Source: Fibrobacter sp. (GTDB lineage: Bacteria; Fibrobacterota; Fibrobacteria; Fibrobacterales; Fibrobacteraceae). From it: a stretch of 33,827 nt of DNA. The notes under the pieces were generated by a model. That model saw only the letters and a list, made by a program, of their open reading frames with translations, searched no databases and was not told the DNA's origin. The stretch covers positions 1 through 33,827 of the forward strand of contig JAFVGH010000033.1 in the NCBI GenBank assembly GCA_017475045.1, read 5' to 3'. Shown in pieces: positions 23,219 to 31,690 of this stretch. Each line of letters starts with the position of its first letter. Positions within the stretch are counted from its first letter, which is position 1. A program made the translations under genes and the position numbers.

Positions 23219-24094
23219 ATGCGTTGCCTGCTTAAAAGTTTGTTATTGCTTCTGTGCTTTGGAACGTTCGCCCTGGCGGCTATCCCTGCAAAGGCGTCCC
23301 CTGTTTTGGCGAAGATCTCGGGAGCGGTGGAGTCCAAGACTCCCTTTAGCGGAGAGCGGCTCTTTGCCGTTCTGGATTCTGCCGGCGGGACTGGCACCTG
23401 GATGGAATGGGACAGCACTGGCGTAAAAGACCCCTCCATCATGTCGGTAGTAGGCCCTTCCATGAAGACGGCCCAGAAGCCCCAGATGGTGTGGGTGATT
23501 TCGGAGCGTGAAAAGCCATTGATGGCAATCCTTTTTTCAAAAGGGGCAGGGGAGGTTCTTGTTTTTTACGAGCTGTCTGCTTTGGATGCAAAGCCCGAAC
23601 CCCTGAGGCTGAATCCGGAACCGGACCCGCGGGTGTTTCTCCGGGACTACCGGCAGGAATCTCCGACGGTCTTTGTGCATCTGGACAAACCGAGCCTGAA
23701 AATTTCGGTGTCCGAAAAGATTATCCGCTTTACTTACGACAAGGCTGACAAGACGGCGCTTCGCTATGACAAGGATTTTTCCAAGAAGACTTTCGTAGAA
23801 AAACGTTCCGAAGTCCGCAGTTACATGGACTATTTCCGCTATGAATATGCCCTGATGCTTCGGGCCTTCGTGCAGTCTGTTCGGGGGCTGTTCAACTGGC
23901 AGCCCTGGCATTGGTACATGGATTCCTGGAACCATGCCGCCTTTATCAAGTCTGATGAACTGGAAGCCATACTATCAAGGGGATTCCCTCCGGAATACGT
24001 CACGATTTTCAAGACAAAGGCCGCTACCGGAGAAACGGTGGAGTTTCGGGTGAACGGTAACGGATTCTTTGAAATGGATATTTTGGCTCCATAA
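23219..24094 (+). CDS. Secreted hypothetical protein
   Basis: A 291-residue protein with a clear signal peptide (MRCLLKSLLLLLCFGTFALA, cleavage likely after the AIPAKA region). The mature part has predicted beta-rich sections, a DPSIMSVVGPSMKTAQKPQM stretch and a Trp-rich patch (FNWQPWHWYMDSW). No known family is recognised. It starts 12 bases after the lipoprotein stop and ends 24 bases before the PorU-like gene, so it belongs to the same operon. It is probably periplasmic or outer-membrane associated. Confidence 0.8.
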   Translation: MRCLLKSLLLLLCFGTFALAAIPAKASPVLAKISGAVESKTPFSGERLFAVLDSAGGTGTWMEWDSTGVKDPSIMSVVGPSMKTAQKPQMVWVISEREKPLMAILFSKGAGEVLVFYELSALDAKPEPLRLNPEPDPRVFLRDYRQESPTVFVHLDKPSLKISVSEKIIRFTYDKADKTALRYDKDFSKKTFVEKRSEVRSYMDYFRYEYALMLRAFVQSVRGLFNWQPWHWYMDSWNHAAFIKSDELEAILSRGFPPEYVTIFKTKAATGETVEFRVNGNGFFEMDILAP

Positions 24095-24118
24095 TCCCCT
24101 ATTTTGTATTTTAGAGAT

Positions 24119-27100
24119 ATGCGCTTGAAATGGTTCACATGGTTGCTTGCTCTGGGTTGTATCGCCCAGGCTTATGCATCGGTGACTTTCGTTGCCCAGT
24201 TTGCGGTTGGCGACAAGAACGTGGCCACCTTTAGTGAAGATGGCCTCTATGCGGTGGATTTTGCAACCATCAGAAAGGCCTTGGCTCAGAACAAGAGACA
24301 GGGTGACCTGGACGGCATTCAGGTTGAAAAACTCTGCGTCTATGCGGCGTCTCCTGATACCTTGAGCGACAAGGTTCCCGAGAAGGCGCTTTTTGAACCG
24401 GACCAGACGTTCGAAATACCTATCGAAGTCCGTGACAAGAACGGCAACGGCATCTTTGATGACGGGGATACCCTGCTTTTCGTGGGGTATGGCACCTCTC
24501 TGTGGAAGCGTGTCGACCAGGATTATTACCATTCCCATTCCCCCTATTCCTTCTATCAGAATTTTCAACTGGGCTGGAAATCCTCGGGTAAGGGTCTCCG
24601 CATGGGAAATTACCTGAAAGAACCTTCAGGCACCGGCAAGTCCATTAAGTGGATGCGCTATGTCCGCGCCGAAAAGGATGCCATTTTGAGGGATACCTAC
24701 TATGGTCGTGAAGGCGACTGGGAAAGTTCTTCGGGTAAGGAATGGTTTTGGCTTTGGCACGGTCGCCTGGATTCCAGCACCTACTCCAATTCTGACCTGA
24801 TCCAGCCTCAAGTGAAGAATTTACCGGGTCATGTTTCGGGTGGCAAGGAATATCTCGGTGTTTCTTTTTTCCCGTACAGATCTATCTGGAAAGATGAAGC
24901 TGAAAAAGAGGGTGACCAAAAGCAAGACTTTGAAATGTCTGGCAAGTCTTACCAGCAGCGCATGGAAAACATCAATTTTTCCATGACGGTGAACGGGAAA
25001 AAGTTATCCCGCAGTGCTGCAAAGCTGATGCCTGGAAACACCTTCTGGCTGGAAAGTCCAGGGTACAAGAACTCGGACAACAGCTTTAGTCTGACCATGC
25101 TTCCAAACGATTACCAGTTTGACCGATTTGATGGTTACACGGTGGCTTACCAGTGGACCCCCGTGGCAGATTCTGCTGAATGGCTTTTGCCGGGAAATGC
25201 TTCTGGGATTATTCAGATTCCTGTGGGCAGCGGAGGCAACCTGCAGGTCATGAAGTTCCTGAATTACAGAGAGGTCGGCCTCTTGCCGGTAAAAAACGGC
25301 ATTGCCAAGGATAGTGTGTCTGCCTCTGATGATGTTCGTTACCTGGTGTACAAGAAAGGCGTCTACAGGAACGCCATCAGTATAGTGGGGTTGCCGGTAA
25401 AGCCTTCGGGGGTACTTACGGATATTTCTCGCATAGATTCCCGCACGGAATACCTGATTATATCTCCATCGGAATTTCTGAACGGAGCCGTGGAACTTGC
25501 AAACTTCCGTTCCGGTGGTTCCGCCGTGACGACCATCCCGACTACGGTTGTTTCTGTAGAAGATGTCTATTCTAAGTACACGGGTGGAGCCCTTTCTCCT
25601 GTGGCTATACGTAACTACATAGCCTATGCAAGAACCAAAAGTGCAAAACTCAAGTATGTTCTGCTCTTGGGTGCAGGCCACTATGATTACCGGGGCATGA
25701 ATACGCAGTTGGGCAAGAACTTTATGCCTCCGTACGAATATGAGGCTGTAACCAGTGATGATTTTTTTGGCGTTCTTGATCCTGGGGAGATGATTCTGTA
25801 CGGCAAATATGATATGGATGTTGCCGTGGGGCGTCTGCCTGTATCGACAATTCAGGAATTGTCCAACTATATCGAAAAAGTAAAAGAATACGAGAAGGTT
25901 GGGGCCTTCGATCATTCGGAATGGCGTTCCACCTTGTTGCTTGCGGCAGATGATGCTCTCAATAGTCATCATATTGATTATACGGAACATACCAAGTTAC
26001 AGGAAGCTCTTGCCCGTTCCATTGATAGTATGGCTGTAGCTCGGAATCGTCAATGGAACCTGAAAAAAATTTATTTGCTGGATTACCCGGCAGATGCGGC
26101 CGGGCAGAAGAAAGATGCTGTAGATGATTTTCTGAATATTATGAACCAGGGTGCATTGGCCACAACATATTTTGGCCATGGCTCCATGACGGACTGGGCT
26201 TCTGAAGGACTCCTGAAACCTAGCTACATATCGAAACTTTCTAATAGGGGTCGGCTCACCATACTGAATTCTTTCTCCTGTACCGTTGGACGTTTTGATA
26301 AGGGGAACGGACGTTCGCTATCCGAGGAATTCCTTTTGGCTTCCCAGGTGGGCTCTATCGCCTCTGTTGGTTCAACACGTGAAACTTTTGCCGAATACAA
26401 CGAGGCCTTTGCCCGAAATTTCTTGGTAAACCTGCTTAATGCAGATGGGGCGCTTATTGGGGATGCTTATCGCACGGCAAAAAACTCTGTAGGAAAAGAA
26501 TTTAGCCGTCAACGTTACAACAATGAACTCTATGTGCTAATAGGGGAGCCTGTTATCCAAATGCCTAAGGCGACGATGAAGGTTTTCTTTGATTCGAAAT
26601 TAGATACGCTTAAAGCTTTGGACAAGGTGGTGCTTTCTGGTAGTGTTTCGGGCTTGAAAAACGGAAATGTCGCTATTTCTTTGCGTGAAGGAAAACGGAA
26701 TAAGCGCCTTTACAATGGATTGGACGAGGGAAGTGATTCCATAGATGTTGTTTATGATGGGTCTTTGATTTACTCTCAGAATGTGCCGGTAAAGGATGGC
26801 AAGTTCCAGACGGAGTTTGTCTCTCCCCGGAAACTTTCCTTCGGGGATACGGCCGCCCAGATGGCCGCGTGGGCGTATTCTTCAAATGACAGGACTGTGG
26901 GAAGTTTTCTGAAACGGAACATCTTGGTTTCGGGAATTTCTGCGTATGCGGACTCCATAGACGACCAGGATCCGCCGTCTATTAAGATCCAGACCTGTTA
27001 TGGCGGTGGTGTCGCTACGTATTTTGCTGATGACGAAACGGTCAAGCTTCAGTTCCCGGCGTGTCTGCAGGTGACCATCGAAGATTCGACCGCTATAGAT

Positions 27101-27637
27101 TTCAGGGATCAGCCTGATGAGGGCATTTCATTTGAAGTGGTAGGTGTTGAGAATCCATACCATCCATCGATCTTTTTGGAACAGACCTCTAAACGGGTGG
27201 TTGTCCGCAAGACGTTCAATGCCGAGAACTATCCCGAAGGAAAATATGTATTCAGGGTTCGTGCCCAAGACGTGTTGGGAAACGTGGCCACCAAGACATT
27301 GAACTTGGAACTTACCGAAGAAATGAAGGCTGGCCTGCAAGATGTCTTCAATATTCCCAATCCGGTAGGGAAGAAGGGTACGACCTTCTATTTCAAGAAT
27401 TTGGCTGTGAATCGCAACTCTACGGTGAACATCTTTATTTATAACCAAAATGGCCGGCTTGTGAAGGTTGTCAAGAACGCTGTTTCCGGTGTAACCCGCT
27501 GGGACGGTCGCGATAATCACGGAAGGCTTTTGGCTAACGGGCTCTATCATTATGTCGTTCGTAGCGAGGTAGAAGCCCAGGGCTCTTTCAAGAAAAAAAC
27601 TTGGACAAAGAAACAAAAATTGCTTATATCGAGGTAA
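24119..27637 (+). CDS. C25 (gingipain-type) protein, PorU-like putative type IX secretion sortase
   Basis: A 1172-residue secreted protein with a signal peptide (MRLKWFTWLLALGCIAQAYA). Residues ~490-870 form a C25 cysteine-peptidase domain. It includes the YVLLLGAGHYDYRG, DDFFGVLD and VAVGRLPVST segments, the catalytic His in YFGHGS (His687) and the catalytic Cys in NSFSCTVGRFD (Cys721). The pattern around SCTVGRFDKG and IASVGSTRE fits PorU, the sortase that removes C-terminal signals in type IX secretion, better than a degradative gingipain. The last ~90 residues form a FlgD-like/T9SS-type C-terminal domain (NIPNPVGKKG, RWDGRDNHGRLLANGLYHY). An in-frame TTG at 24104 is less likely. The adjacent genes are not porV. 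Confidence 0.85.
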   Translation: MRLKWFTWLLALGCIAQAYASVTFVAQFAVGDKNVATFSEDGLYAVDFATIRKALAQNKRQGDLDGIQVEKLCVYAASPDTLSDKVPEKALFEPDQTFEIPIEVRDKNGNGIFDDGDTLLFVGYGTSLWKRVDQDYYHSHSPYSFYQNFQLGWKSSGKGLRMGNYLKEPSGTGKSIKWMRYVRAEKDAILRDTYYGREGDWESSSGKEWFWLWHGRLDSSTYSNSDLIQPQVKNLPGHVSGGKEYLGVSFFPYRSIWKDEAEKEGDQKQDFEMSGKSYQQRMENINFSMTVNGKKLSRSAAKLMPGNTFWLESPGYKNSDNSFSLTMLPNDYQFDRFDGYTVAYQWTPVADSAEWLLPGNASGIIQIPVGSGGNLQVMKFLNYREVGLLPVKNGIAKDSVSASDDVRYLVYKKGVYRNAISIVGLPVKPSGVLTDISRIDSRTEYLIISPSEFLNGAVELANFRSGGSAVTTIPTTVVSVEDVYSKYTGGALSPVAIRNYIAYARTKSAKLKYVLLLGAGHYDYRGMNTQLGKNFMPPYEYEAVTSDDFFGVLDPGEMILYGKYDMDVAVGRLPVSTIQELSNYIEKVKEYEKVGAFDHSEWRSTLLLAADDALNSHHIDYTEHTKLQEALARSIDSMAVARNRQWNLKKIYLLDYPADAAGQKKDAVDDFLNIMNQGALATTYFGHGSMTDWASEGLLKPSYISKLSNRGRLTILNSFSCTVGRFDKGNGRSLSEEFLLASQVGSIASVGSTRETFAEYNEAFARNFLVNLLNADGALIGDAYRTAKNSVGKEFSRQRYNNELYVLIGEPVIQMPKATMKVFFDSKLDTLKALDKVVLSGSVSGLKNGNVAISLREGKRNKRLYNGLDEGSDSIDVVYDGSLIYSQNVPVKDGKFQTEFVSPRKLSFGDTAAQMAAWAYSSNDRTVGSFLKRNILVSGISAYADSIDDQDPPSIKIQTCYGGGVATYFADDETVKLQFPACLQVTIEDSTAIDFRDQPDEGISFEVVGVENPYHPSIFLEQTSKRVVVRKTFNAENYPEGKYVFRVRAQDVLGNVATKTLNLELTEEMKAGLQDVFNIPNPVGKKGTTFYFKNLAVNRNSTVNIFIYNQNGRLVKVVKNAVSGVTRWDGRDNHGRLLANGLYHYVVRSEVEAQGSFKKKTWTKKQKLLISR

Positions 27638-27640
27638 AGA

Positions 27641-28492
27641 ATGGATTTACGTGAAAAACCGGGAAAAATTCAGAAAGTTTTGGAACTGTTTTTGAGGCTC
27701 CGGCTGATTTCCGTGGTGCTGCTTGTTGTCTTGTCTGTGTCTTTTGTGGCTACTCGCTGGCAGGACATGGTTTCTATGCCGATAAAGTCCTCGGAATCGT
27801 TGGGAATGTGGCTTGCTGAGCATTCTGGTTTTGCCGCTTTGTGGCAGGGCGGGCAGTATTTGGCTGTTTCTGCCCTTGCTTTGGTGGTGCTGCTGTTTGT
27901 ATTTACGGGTGTTCGTAGCGGAATTGCGGGTTTGCTTGGACTCTGTGCTATGGTCTTTGCACTTTATGCTCTGGGCGGTGCTGAAAGCATGGTCTTGGTA
28001 TTTTATGGGGTGTTTGCCGGTGTGGCCTTGCTCCTGCTGCTCTTTGCAAAACTGGGCGTTGCCAATGTGCTTTTCCCCTTTGCTTTTAGCTGGGTGTTCT
28101 TGACGGCCATTGTTTCTGTGCTGCCGTCCTTTGCTCCGGCCTATTTGGTATGGACTGTTTTCTCTGTTATTGGTTTTTCGTCGATTCTTGCCCTGTCTCT
28201 TGCTTCGGCAAAGCATCTTGCCGAAGGTACACCCCAAGCGGGAGCCTTGGTCCGTAGCGGTAAAAAGCTGGTGTTGCCGGTGACGATTTCTTCGTTCCTG
28301 GCTGTCGCAGCACTGCTGCTCGACATGGGCAAGTCGGGGATTACCGGTGTGAAGATTGCAGAAGCCGCCGGTTTGTGGCTTGCCTTTAACCTGTGGTTCT
28401 ATGCGTTCCTTTTCCCGGTAGTTTCTTTTGCCCCATGGGAAAGGCTCCGTTCCAAGGAACGGCGGGTCAAGCTGAAAGAAAAGAAGAAGTAG
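27641..28492 (+). CDS. Polytopic membrane protein, unknown family
   Basis: A 283-residue protein with about eight hydrophobic helices. It has a short charged N-terminus (MDLREKPGKIQK) and a strongly basic C-terminal tail ending KLKEKKK. No transporter signature is recognised. GAGG six bases upstream of the ATG overlaps the end of the PorU-like gene, and the stop-to-start gap is 3 bases, so it is translationally coupled. By position it may support the envelope or secretion role of the cluster. Confidence 0.83.
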   Translation: MDLREKPGKIQKVLELFLRLRLISVVLLVVLSVSFVATRWQDMVSMPIKSSESLGMWLAEHSGFAALWQGGQYLAVSALALVVLLFVFTGVRSGIAGLLGLCAMVFALYALGGAESMVLVFYGVFAGVALLLLLFAKLGVANVLFPFAFSWVFLTAIVSVLPSFAPAYLVWTVFSVIGFSSILALSLASAKHLAEGTPQAGALVRSGKKLVLPVTISSFLAVAALLLDMGKSGITGVKIAEAAGLWLAFNLWFYAFLFPVVSFAPWERLRSKERRVKLKEKKK

Positions 28493-28519
28493 TTTTCCGG
28501 CGAGCGTTGCCGGGGCTTG

Positions 28520-29515
28520 TTACGAGCAGCGCAGCACCTGGCCTGGGCGGATCATGTTGCCTTTGAGCCCGTTTAGCTGCTTGAGCCTGCGTATAGAAAT
28601 GCCGTATTTGCGGGCAATCTTTCCGAGGCAGTCCCCACGGCGTACCTTGTAGTAGCGGTGCTTGGACAGCTCTTTCTGGTAAAAATCTTCGTTGGCTTGT
28701 AAGGCGACCGGGTCGATTTCCGTCTGTTCCCAGCGGAACTTGCCGTTTTCGAAGTCAAAGACGGTGGAGGGGTCAATGTAGAGCCCGTTGTAGCGCATCT
28801 CGAAGTGCAGGTGTGCCCCGAAGGACCGACCTGTGTTACCGCCCACGCCGATAGTGTCACCGGCCTGCAGTGTGTCGCCGACCTTTACCTTCCAGCTGGC
28901 CAGGTGGGCGTACAGGGTGGTGAGCCCGTTTCCGTGGTCCAGGATTACGTATTTGCCGTAACCTCTGCGGCGCCCCTGGTTGCGAATCTTGACCACCTTG
29001 CCGGCAAAGGCTGCTACAATGGTGCGGTTTTCCCCTTGGCAGAGCCCTAGGTCTACGCCACGGTGCATGCGGTAGGTACGGATTCCGTAAGGGCCGGAGA
29101 TGCGGCGGCTTTCAGAGGGCATGGCCGAGGCGGTCATGTCCAGGAACAGTGATTTAACGGCGGAATCGTTTGCCGCAGAATCTGCCGCGGCCATGTCGGC
29201 GGCCAGTTCGGCGTCGGCTTCTTCGCTTTCGGCTCCTGCCTCGCCTTCGGCACCCTCTTCGCCATCTTCGGCAAGGGAGTCGGCTTCGGCGGTTTCGAGA
29301 TTTTCGGCTTCGATTTCGGCTAGTTCTTGCTGAATAAGCTTTTCCGCTTCGGTGAGTTCTGCTGCACCGGCTGGATTTTCGACCTCAGTTGCGGTTCCTG
29401 CACTTGTTTCTGTGGCCTGGTCCACCAGTGGCACGGCGTTTTCGGCCATGTCGTCGTCCTTTGCCCAAAGGCAAAGGGGGAGGGTGAACAGGAGTATAGA
29501 AACGAGGCGCTTCAT
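28520..29515 (-). CDS. M23 metallopeptidase with LysM domain (peptidoglycan endopeptidase)
   Basis: A 331-residue exported protein with signal peptide MKRLVSILLFTLPLCLWA. Residues ~20-130 are a low-complexity, very acidic Ala/Glu/Asp linker. The M23 (LytM) domain spans ~140-255 with zinc ligands in HRGVD (His151, Asp155) and HLHFE (His237), plus the His204 in YAHL. A LysM cell-wall-binding module occupies ~287-331. Such enzymes cut peptide cross-links in peptidoglycan; all catalytic residues are present, so it should be active. A TATATT box lies 12 bases before the ATG and no Shine-Dalgarno is visible. It is convergent with the membrane-protein gene, 27 bases apart. Confidence 0.93.
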   Translation of the reverse strand: MKRLVSILLFTLPLCLWAKDDDMAENAVPLVDQATETSAGTATEVENPAGAAELTEAEKLIQQELAEIEAENLETAEADSLAEDGEEGAEGEAGAESEEADAELAADMAAADSAANDSAVKSLFLDMTASAMPSESRRISGPYGIRTYRMHRGVDLGLCQGENRTIVAAFAGKVVKIRNQGRRRGYGKYVILDHGNGLTTLYAHLASWKVKVGDTLQAGDTIGVGGNTGRSFGAHLHFEMRYNGLYIDPSTVFDFENGKFRWEQTEIDPVALQANEDFYQKELSKHRYYKVRRGDCLGKIARKYGISIRRLKQLNGLKGNMIRPGQVLRCS

Positions 29516-29527
29516 AGATGTGGGGGT

Positions 29528-29533
29528 AATATA
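29528..29533 (-). promoter_or_regulatory. Candidate -10 box (TATATT) for the M23 gene
   Basis: On the minus strand AATTCTATATTACC carries CTATATT, 12 bases before ATG 29515. This would give a leader of only about six bases. Confidence 0.4.
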
Positions 29534-29587
29534 GAATTATTTGGCGGTTTAGTGGCAGGGGCTTGAGTCCTGAATTTTGATTTTTTT

Positions 29588-29593
29588 TATATT
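29588..29593 (+). promoter_or_regulatory. Candidate promoter of FISUMP lipoprotein gene 1
   Basis: A T-run followed by TATATT (29588-29593) lies 48 bases before the ATG. TTGAGT at 29563-29568 is 19 bases upstream and could be a -35. Confidence 0.5.
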
Positions 29594-29612
29594 CTGCGCA
29601 AAAAAATAACGA

Positions 29613-29628
29613 GGGGGCTTATTCCCCC
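29613..29628 (+). promoter_or_regulatory. Leader hairpin before FISUMP gene 1
   Basis: A GGGGG/CCCCC stem with loop CTTATT lies in the presumed 5' UTR, four bases before the AAGGAGA ribosome binding site. The paralog at 31194-31208 has the same loop and a similar stem. Confidence 0.5.
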
Positions 29629-29641
29629 AAAAGGAGAATCA

Positions 29642-30108
29642 ATGAAAAAGTTACTGTGGACATCGGCTATGGCGCTTGCCGCCGTGGCATGTCTGACTGC
29701 TTGCGATGAAACTTCCAGCAGTTCCTATGAAATTCCCTCATACAATAGCGATACGTCGCTCCCGGATACCTGCTCCATGGAAGTGGCCAAGGTGGACACG
29801 GCCTATTTCGCCTGCTTCGAGAACAAGTGGGTTCAGGTGACGGACAGCGCTACTGTCGAACAACTCAAGGAAGGCCTGGACGAAGAGGAAATCAAGGCCA
29901 AGCTCGAAGAACTTGAAACTCTGCTTGTAAAGCCGGCCAACAACACCCCGAAGCCCACGTCTTCAAGCGCTCAAAGCGAAGTTGAAGGTTCTGACGACGA
30001 AGAAGATTCTAGCTCGTCTTCTGAAGAAGAGGAGGAGTACTCTAGCAGTTCCAAGAAAAAGAAGAACAAGGATAAGGATGAAGATGATTCCGGCAGTGGC
30101 TCCGGTGA
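29642..30108 (+). repeat. Duplicated 5' segment, copy 1
   Basis: This segment is nearly identical at the DNA level to 31224-31690, the same part of the neighbouring paralog: signal peptide, Cys domain and acidic linker. The similarity includes the leader hairpin just upstream. This indicates a recent tandem duplication or gene conversion. Confidence 0.85.
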
Positions 30109-31111
30109 GGTAACCGAGAAAAAATGCGGCGATGTAACCTACGACCCCAAGACCCAGGTCTGCGGTGACGACGACAAGATTCTTTCCAAGTGCGGCACAA
30201 GCGGCTATGATCCTGAAACTCAGGTTTGCGGCGAAGGCAACAAGGTTCTTTCTAAGTGTGGCGAAAGCGGCTATGACCCCGAAACCCAGATTTGTGGTGC
30301 TGGCGATAAGGTCCTTTCCAAGTGCGGTGAAAGTGGCTACGATCCCGAAATCCAGATCTGTGGCTTTGGAGACAAGGTTCTTACCATATGTGGCGAGGAC
30401 GCCTATGACCCTGAAACCCAGATCTGCGGTGCTGGCGACAAGGTCCTTTCTAAGTGTGGCACAAGCGGCTATGACCCCGCAACACAATACTGCAAGAATG
30501 GAACAACTCCCACGAACTTGCCCAAATGCGGAACGGCAACGAATGCACCGTTGTATAACCCCGAGAAGCAACTCTGCGATACCCGTGGAAATGGCGACAT
30601 TTACAAGATGTATACTCTCGGCACAAAGACATGGATGGCAGAAAACCTGAGATATAAGCCGGCAAAAGGAATCACCTATTGCCAAGACGAAACTAAGGCT
30701 GATTGCGGTACATACGGACGTCTTTACACATGGACAACGGCAGTCGGTATGACGAGCACATGTAGTGAAACTTCTGAATGTTCCTTAAGTTCTGGCAATG
30801 TCCAGGGTGTTTGTCCCACAGGCTGGCATATACCAAGCGGGTCGGAATTGGAAACCTTGGCGAGTTATAGTGGTTCTGTTCTTTTTGATGTTAACGGCTT
30901 TAATGCGCAAAAGAGTGGTTATTATAGTACCTATAGAGATGAAATTACGAGTGTTGGTTCATATGCCGGTCTTTGGAGTACGAAGCAGTATGGAGAAAAT
31001 GGCTATCGGGTAATGATGTCGATAAGTAGTGTCACTCAAAACGTTAATACGAATCCCAAAAAACTGGCAATCCCGTCCGCTGCGTCAAGGACTAAGCCAA
31101 ACTTAAGCTAG
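29642..31111 (+). CDS. FISUMP-domain lipoprotein, frameshifted at the C-terminus
   Basis: A 489-residue surface lipoprotein. Signal peptide and lipobox are LTAC (Cys21), followed by a Ser-rich stretch and a short Cys-containing domain (SLPDTCSMEVAKVDTAYFAC). An acidic Ser/Glu/Lys linker follows. Six copies of a 22-residue Cys-rich repeat (KCGxSGYDPETQxCGxGDKVLS) fill residues ~161-287. A FISUMP domain then runs from ~310 (TWMAENLRY, CPTGWHIPSGSE). The paralog ends GNPVRCIKD, but here a missing base in the A6 run at 31058-31063 shifts the frame to a different end. Adding one base restores PKKTGNPVRCVKD and a stop at 31093-31095. FISUMP proteins are exported or surface proteins of Fibrobacter; function is unknown. 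Confidence 0.88.
   Translation: MKKLLWTSAMALAAVACLTACDETSSSSYEIPSYNSDTSLPDTCSMEVAKVDTAYFACFENKWVQVTDSATVEQLKEGLDEEEIKAKLEELETLLVKPANNTPKPTSSSAQSEVEGSDDEEDSSSSSEEEEEYSSSSKKKKNKDKDEDDSGSGSGEVTEKKCGDVTYDPKTQVCGDDDKILSKCGTSGYDPETQVCGEGNKVLSKCGESGYDPETQICGAGDKVLSKCGESGYDPEIQICGFGDKVLTICGEDAYDPETQICGAGDKVLSKCGTSGYDPATQYCKNGTTPTNLPKCGTATNAPLYNPEKQLCDTRGNGDIYKMYTLGTKTWMAENLRYKPAKGITYCQDETKADCGTYGRLYTWTTAVGMTSTCSETSECSLSSGNVQGVCPTGWHIPSGSELETLASYSGSVLFDVNGFNAQKSGYYSTYRDEITSVGSYAGLWSTKQYGENGYRVMMSISSVTQNVNTNPKKLAIPSAASRTKPNLS
30122..30502 (+). repeat. 66-bp tandem repeats inside FISUMP gene 1
   Basis: Units begin at 30122, 30188, 30254, 30320, 30386 and 30452; the sixth is partial. Each encodes 22 residues with two cysteines. 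Spacing is exact, so the array can expand or contract in frame. Confidence 0.9.
30570..31095 (+). repeat. Duplicated 3' FISUMP segment, copy 1
   Basis: Similar at DNA and protein level to 32558-33086 of the second gene, including CDTRG, TWMAENLRY and CPTGWHIPSG. It differs by the one-base deletion in the A-run at 31058-31063. Confidence 0.8.
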
Positions 31112-31132
31112 ATGCCGTATCAAGTACGGCAT
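31112..31132. repeat. Intergenic palindrome
   Basis: Perfect 8-bp arms ATGCCGTA and TACGGCAT surround loop TCAAG, directly after the TAG stop of gene 1. There is no T-run, so it is not a standard terminator. It resembles the widespread intergenic repeat family with a GGATCAAGTCC core followed by TGAC. Confidence 0.6.
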
Positions 31133-31141
31133 GACGACATT

Positions 31142-31169
31142 ACCCGAGGTTCCCTGAACCCCGGGTTTT
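31142..31169 (+). terminator. Intrinsic terminator after FISUMP gene 1
   Basis: The stem ACCCG-A-GGTT pairs with AACC-C-CGGGT (one A.C mismatch, 5-base loop) and runs into TTTT. It ends just before the second gene's promoter box. Confidence 0.7.
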
Positions 31170-31170
31170 G

Positions 31171-31176
31171 TATATT
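31171..31176 (+). promoter_or_regulatory. Candidate -10 box (TATATT) of FISUMP gene 2
   Basis: TATATTTACG lies 47 bases before the ATG, the same distance as in paralog 1 to within a base. It follows the terminator of gene 1 at once. Confidence 0.45.
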
Positions 31177-31193
31177 TACGCCAAATCAGTAAA

Positions 31194-31208
31194 AGGGCTT
31201 ATACCCCT
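31194..31208 (+). promoter_or_regulatory. Leader hairpin before FISUMP gene 2
   Basis: AGGG and CCCT arms with loop CTTATAC lie five bases before AAGGAGA. The arms differ from copy 1 (GGGGG/CCCCC), but pairing and the CTTAT loop are kept. Confidence 0.45.
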
Positions 31209-31223
31209 AAAAAGGAGAAAATA

Positions 31224-31690
31224 ATGAAAAAGTTACTGTGGACATCGGCTATGGCGCTAGCCACCATGGCATGTCTCACTGCTTGCGATGAAACTTCCAG
31301 CAGTTCCTATGAAATTCCTTCATACAATAGCGATACGTCGCTCCCGGATACCTGCTCCATGGAAGTGGCCAAGGTGGACACGGCCTATTTCGCCTGCTTC
31401 GAGAACAAGTGGGTTCAGGTGACGGACAGTGCCACTATCGAACAGCTCAAGGAAGGCCTGGACGAAGAGGAAATCAAGGCCAAGCTTGAAGAACTTGAAA
31501 GCCTGTTGGTAAAGCCCGCCAACAATACCCCGAAGCCCACTTCTTCTAGTGCCCAGAGTGAAATTGAAAGCTCCGATGACGAAGATGAGTCCAGTTCGTC
31601 TTCCGAAGAAGAGGAGGAAGAACCCTCCAGCAGTTCCAAGAAAAAGAAAGACAAGGATAATGACGACTCCGGTAGCGGCGAGGGTGGTTC
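31224..31690 (+). repeat. Duplicated 5' segment, copy 2
   Basis: Partner of 29642-30108. Differences are mainly silent or in the acidic linker. Confidence 0.85.

Noticed and set aside
25004..25990. Minus-strand open frame of 328 codons
   Set aside because: It is antisense to the C25 domain of the PorU-like gene and has no recognisable motif.
28497..28513. Small CCGGC/GCCGG hairpin between the membrane-protein gene and the M23 gene
   Set aside because: Only five base pairs and no T-run on either strand, so a terminator cannot be supported.
30122..30502. 66-bp repeats considered as a CRISPR array
   Set aside because: Units are contiguous without variable spacers, stay in one reading frame and encode a repeated peptide.
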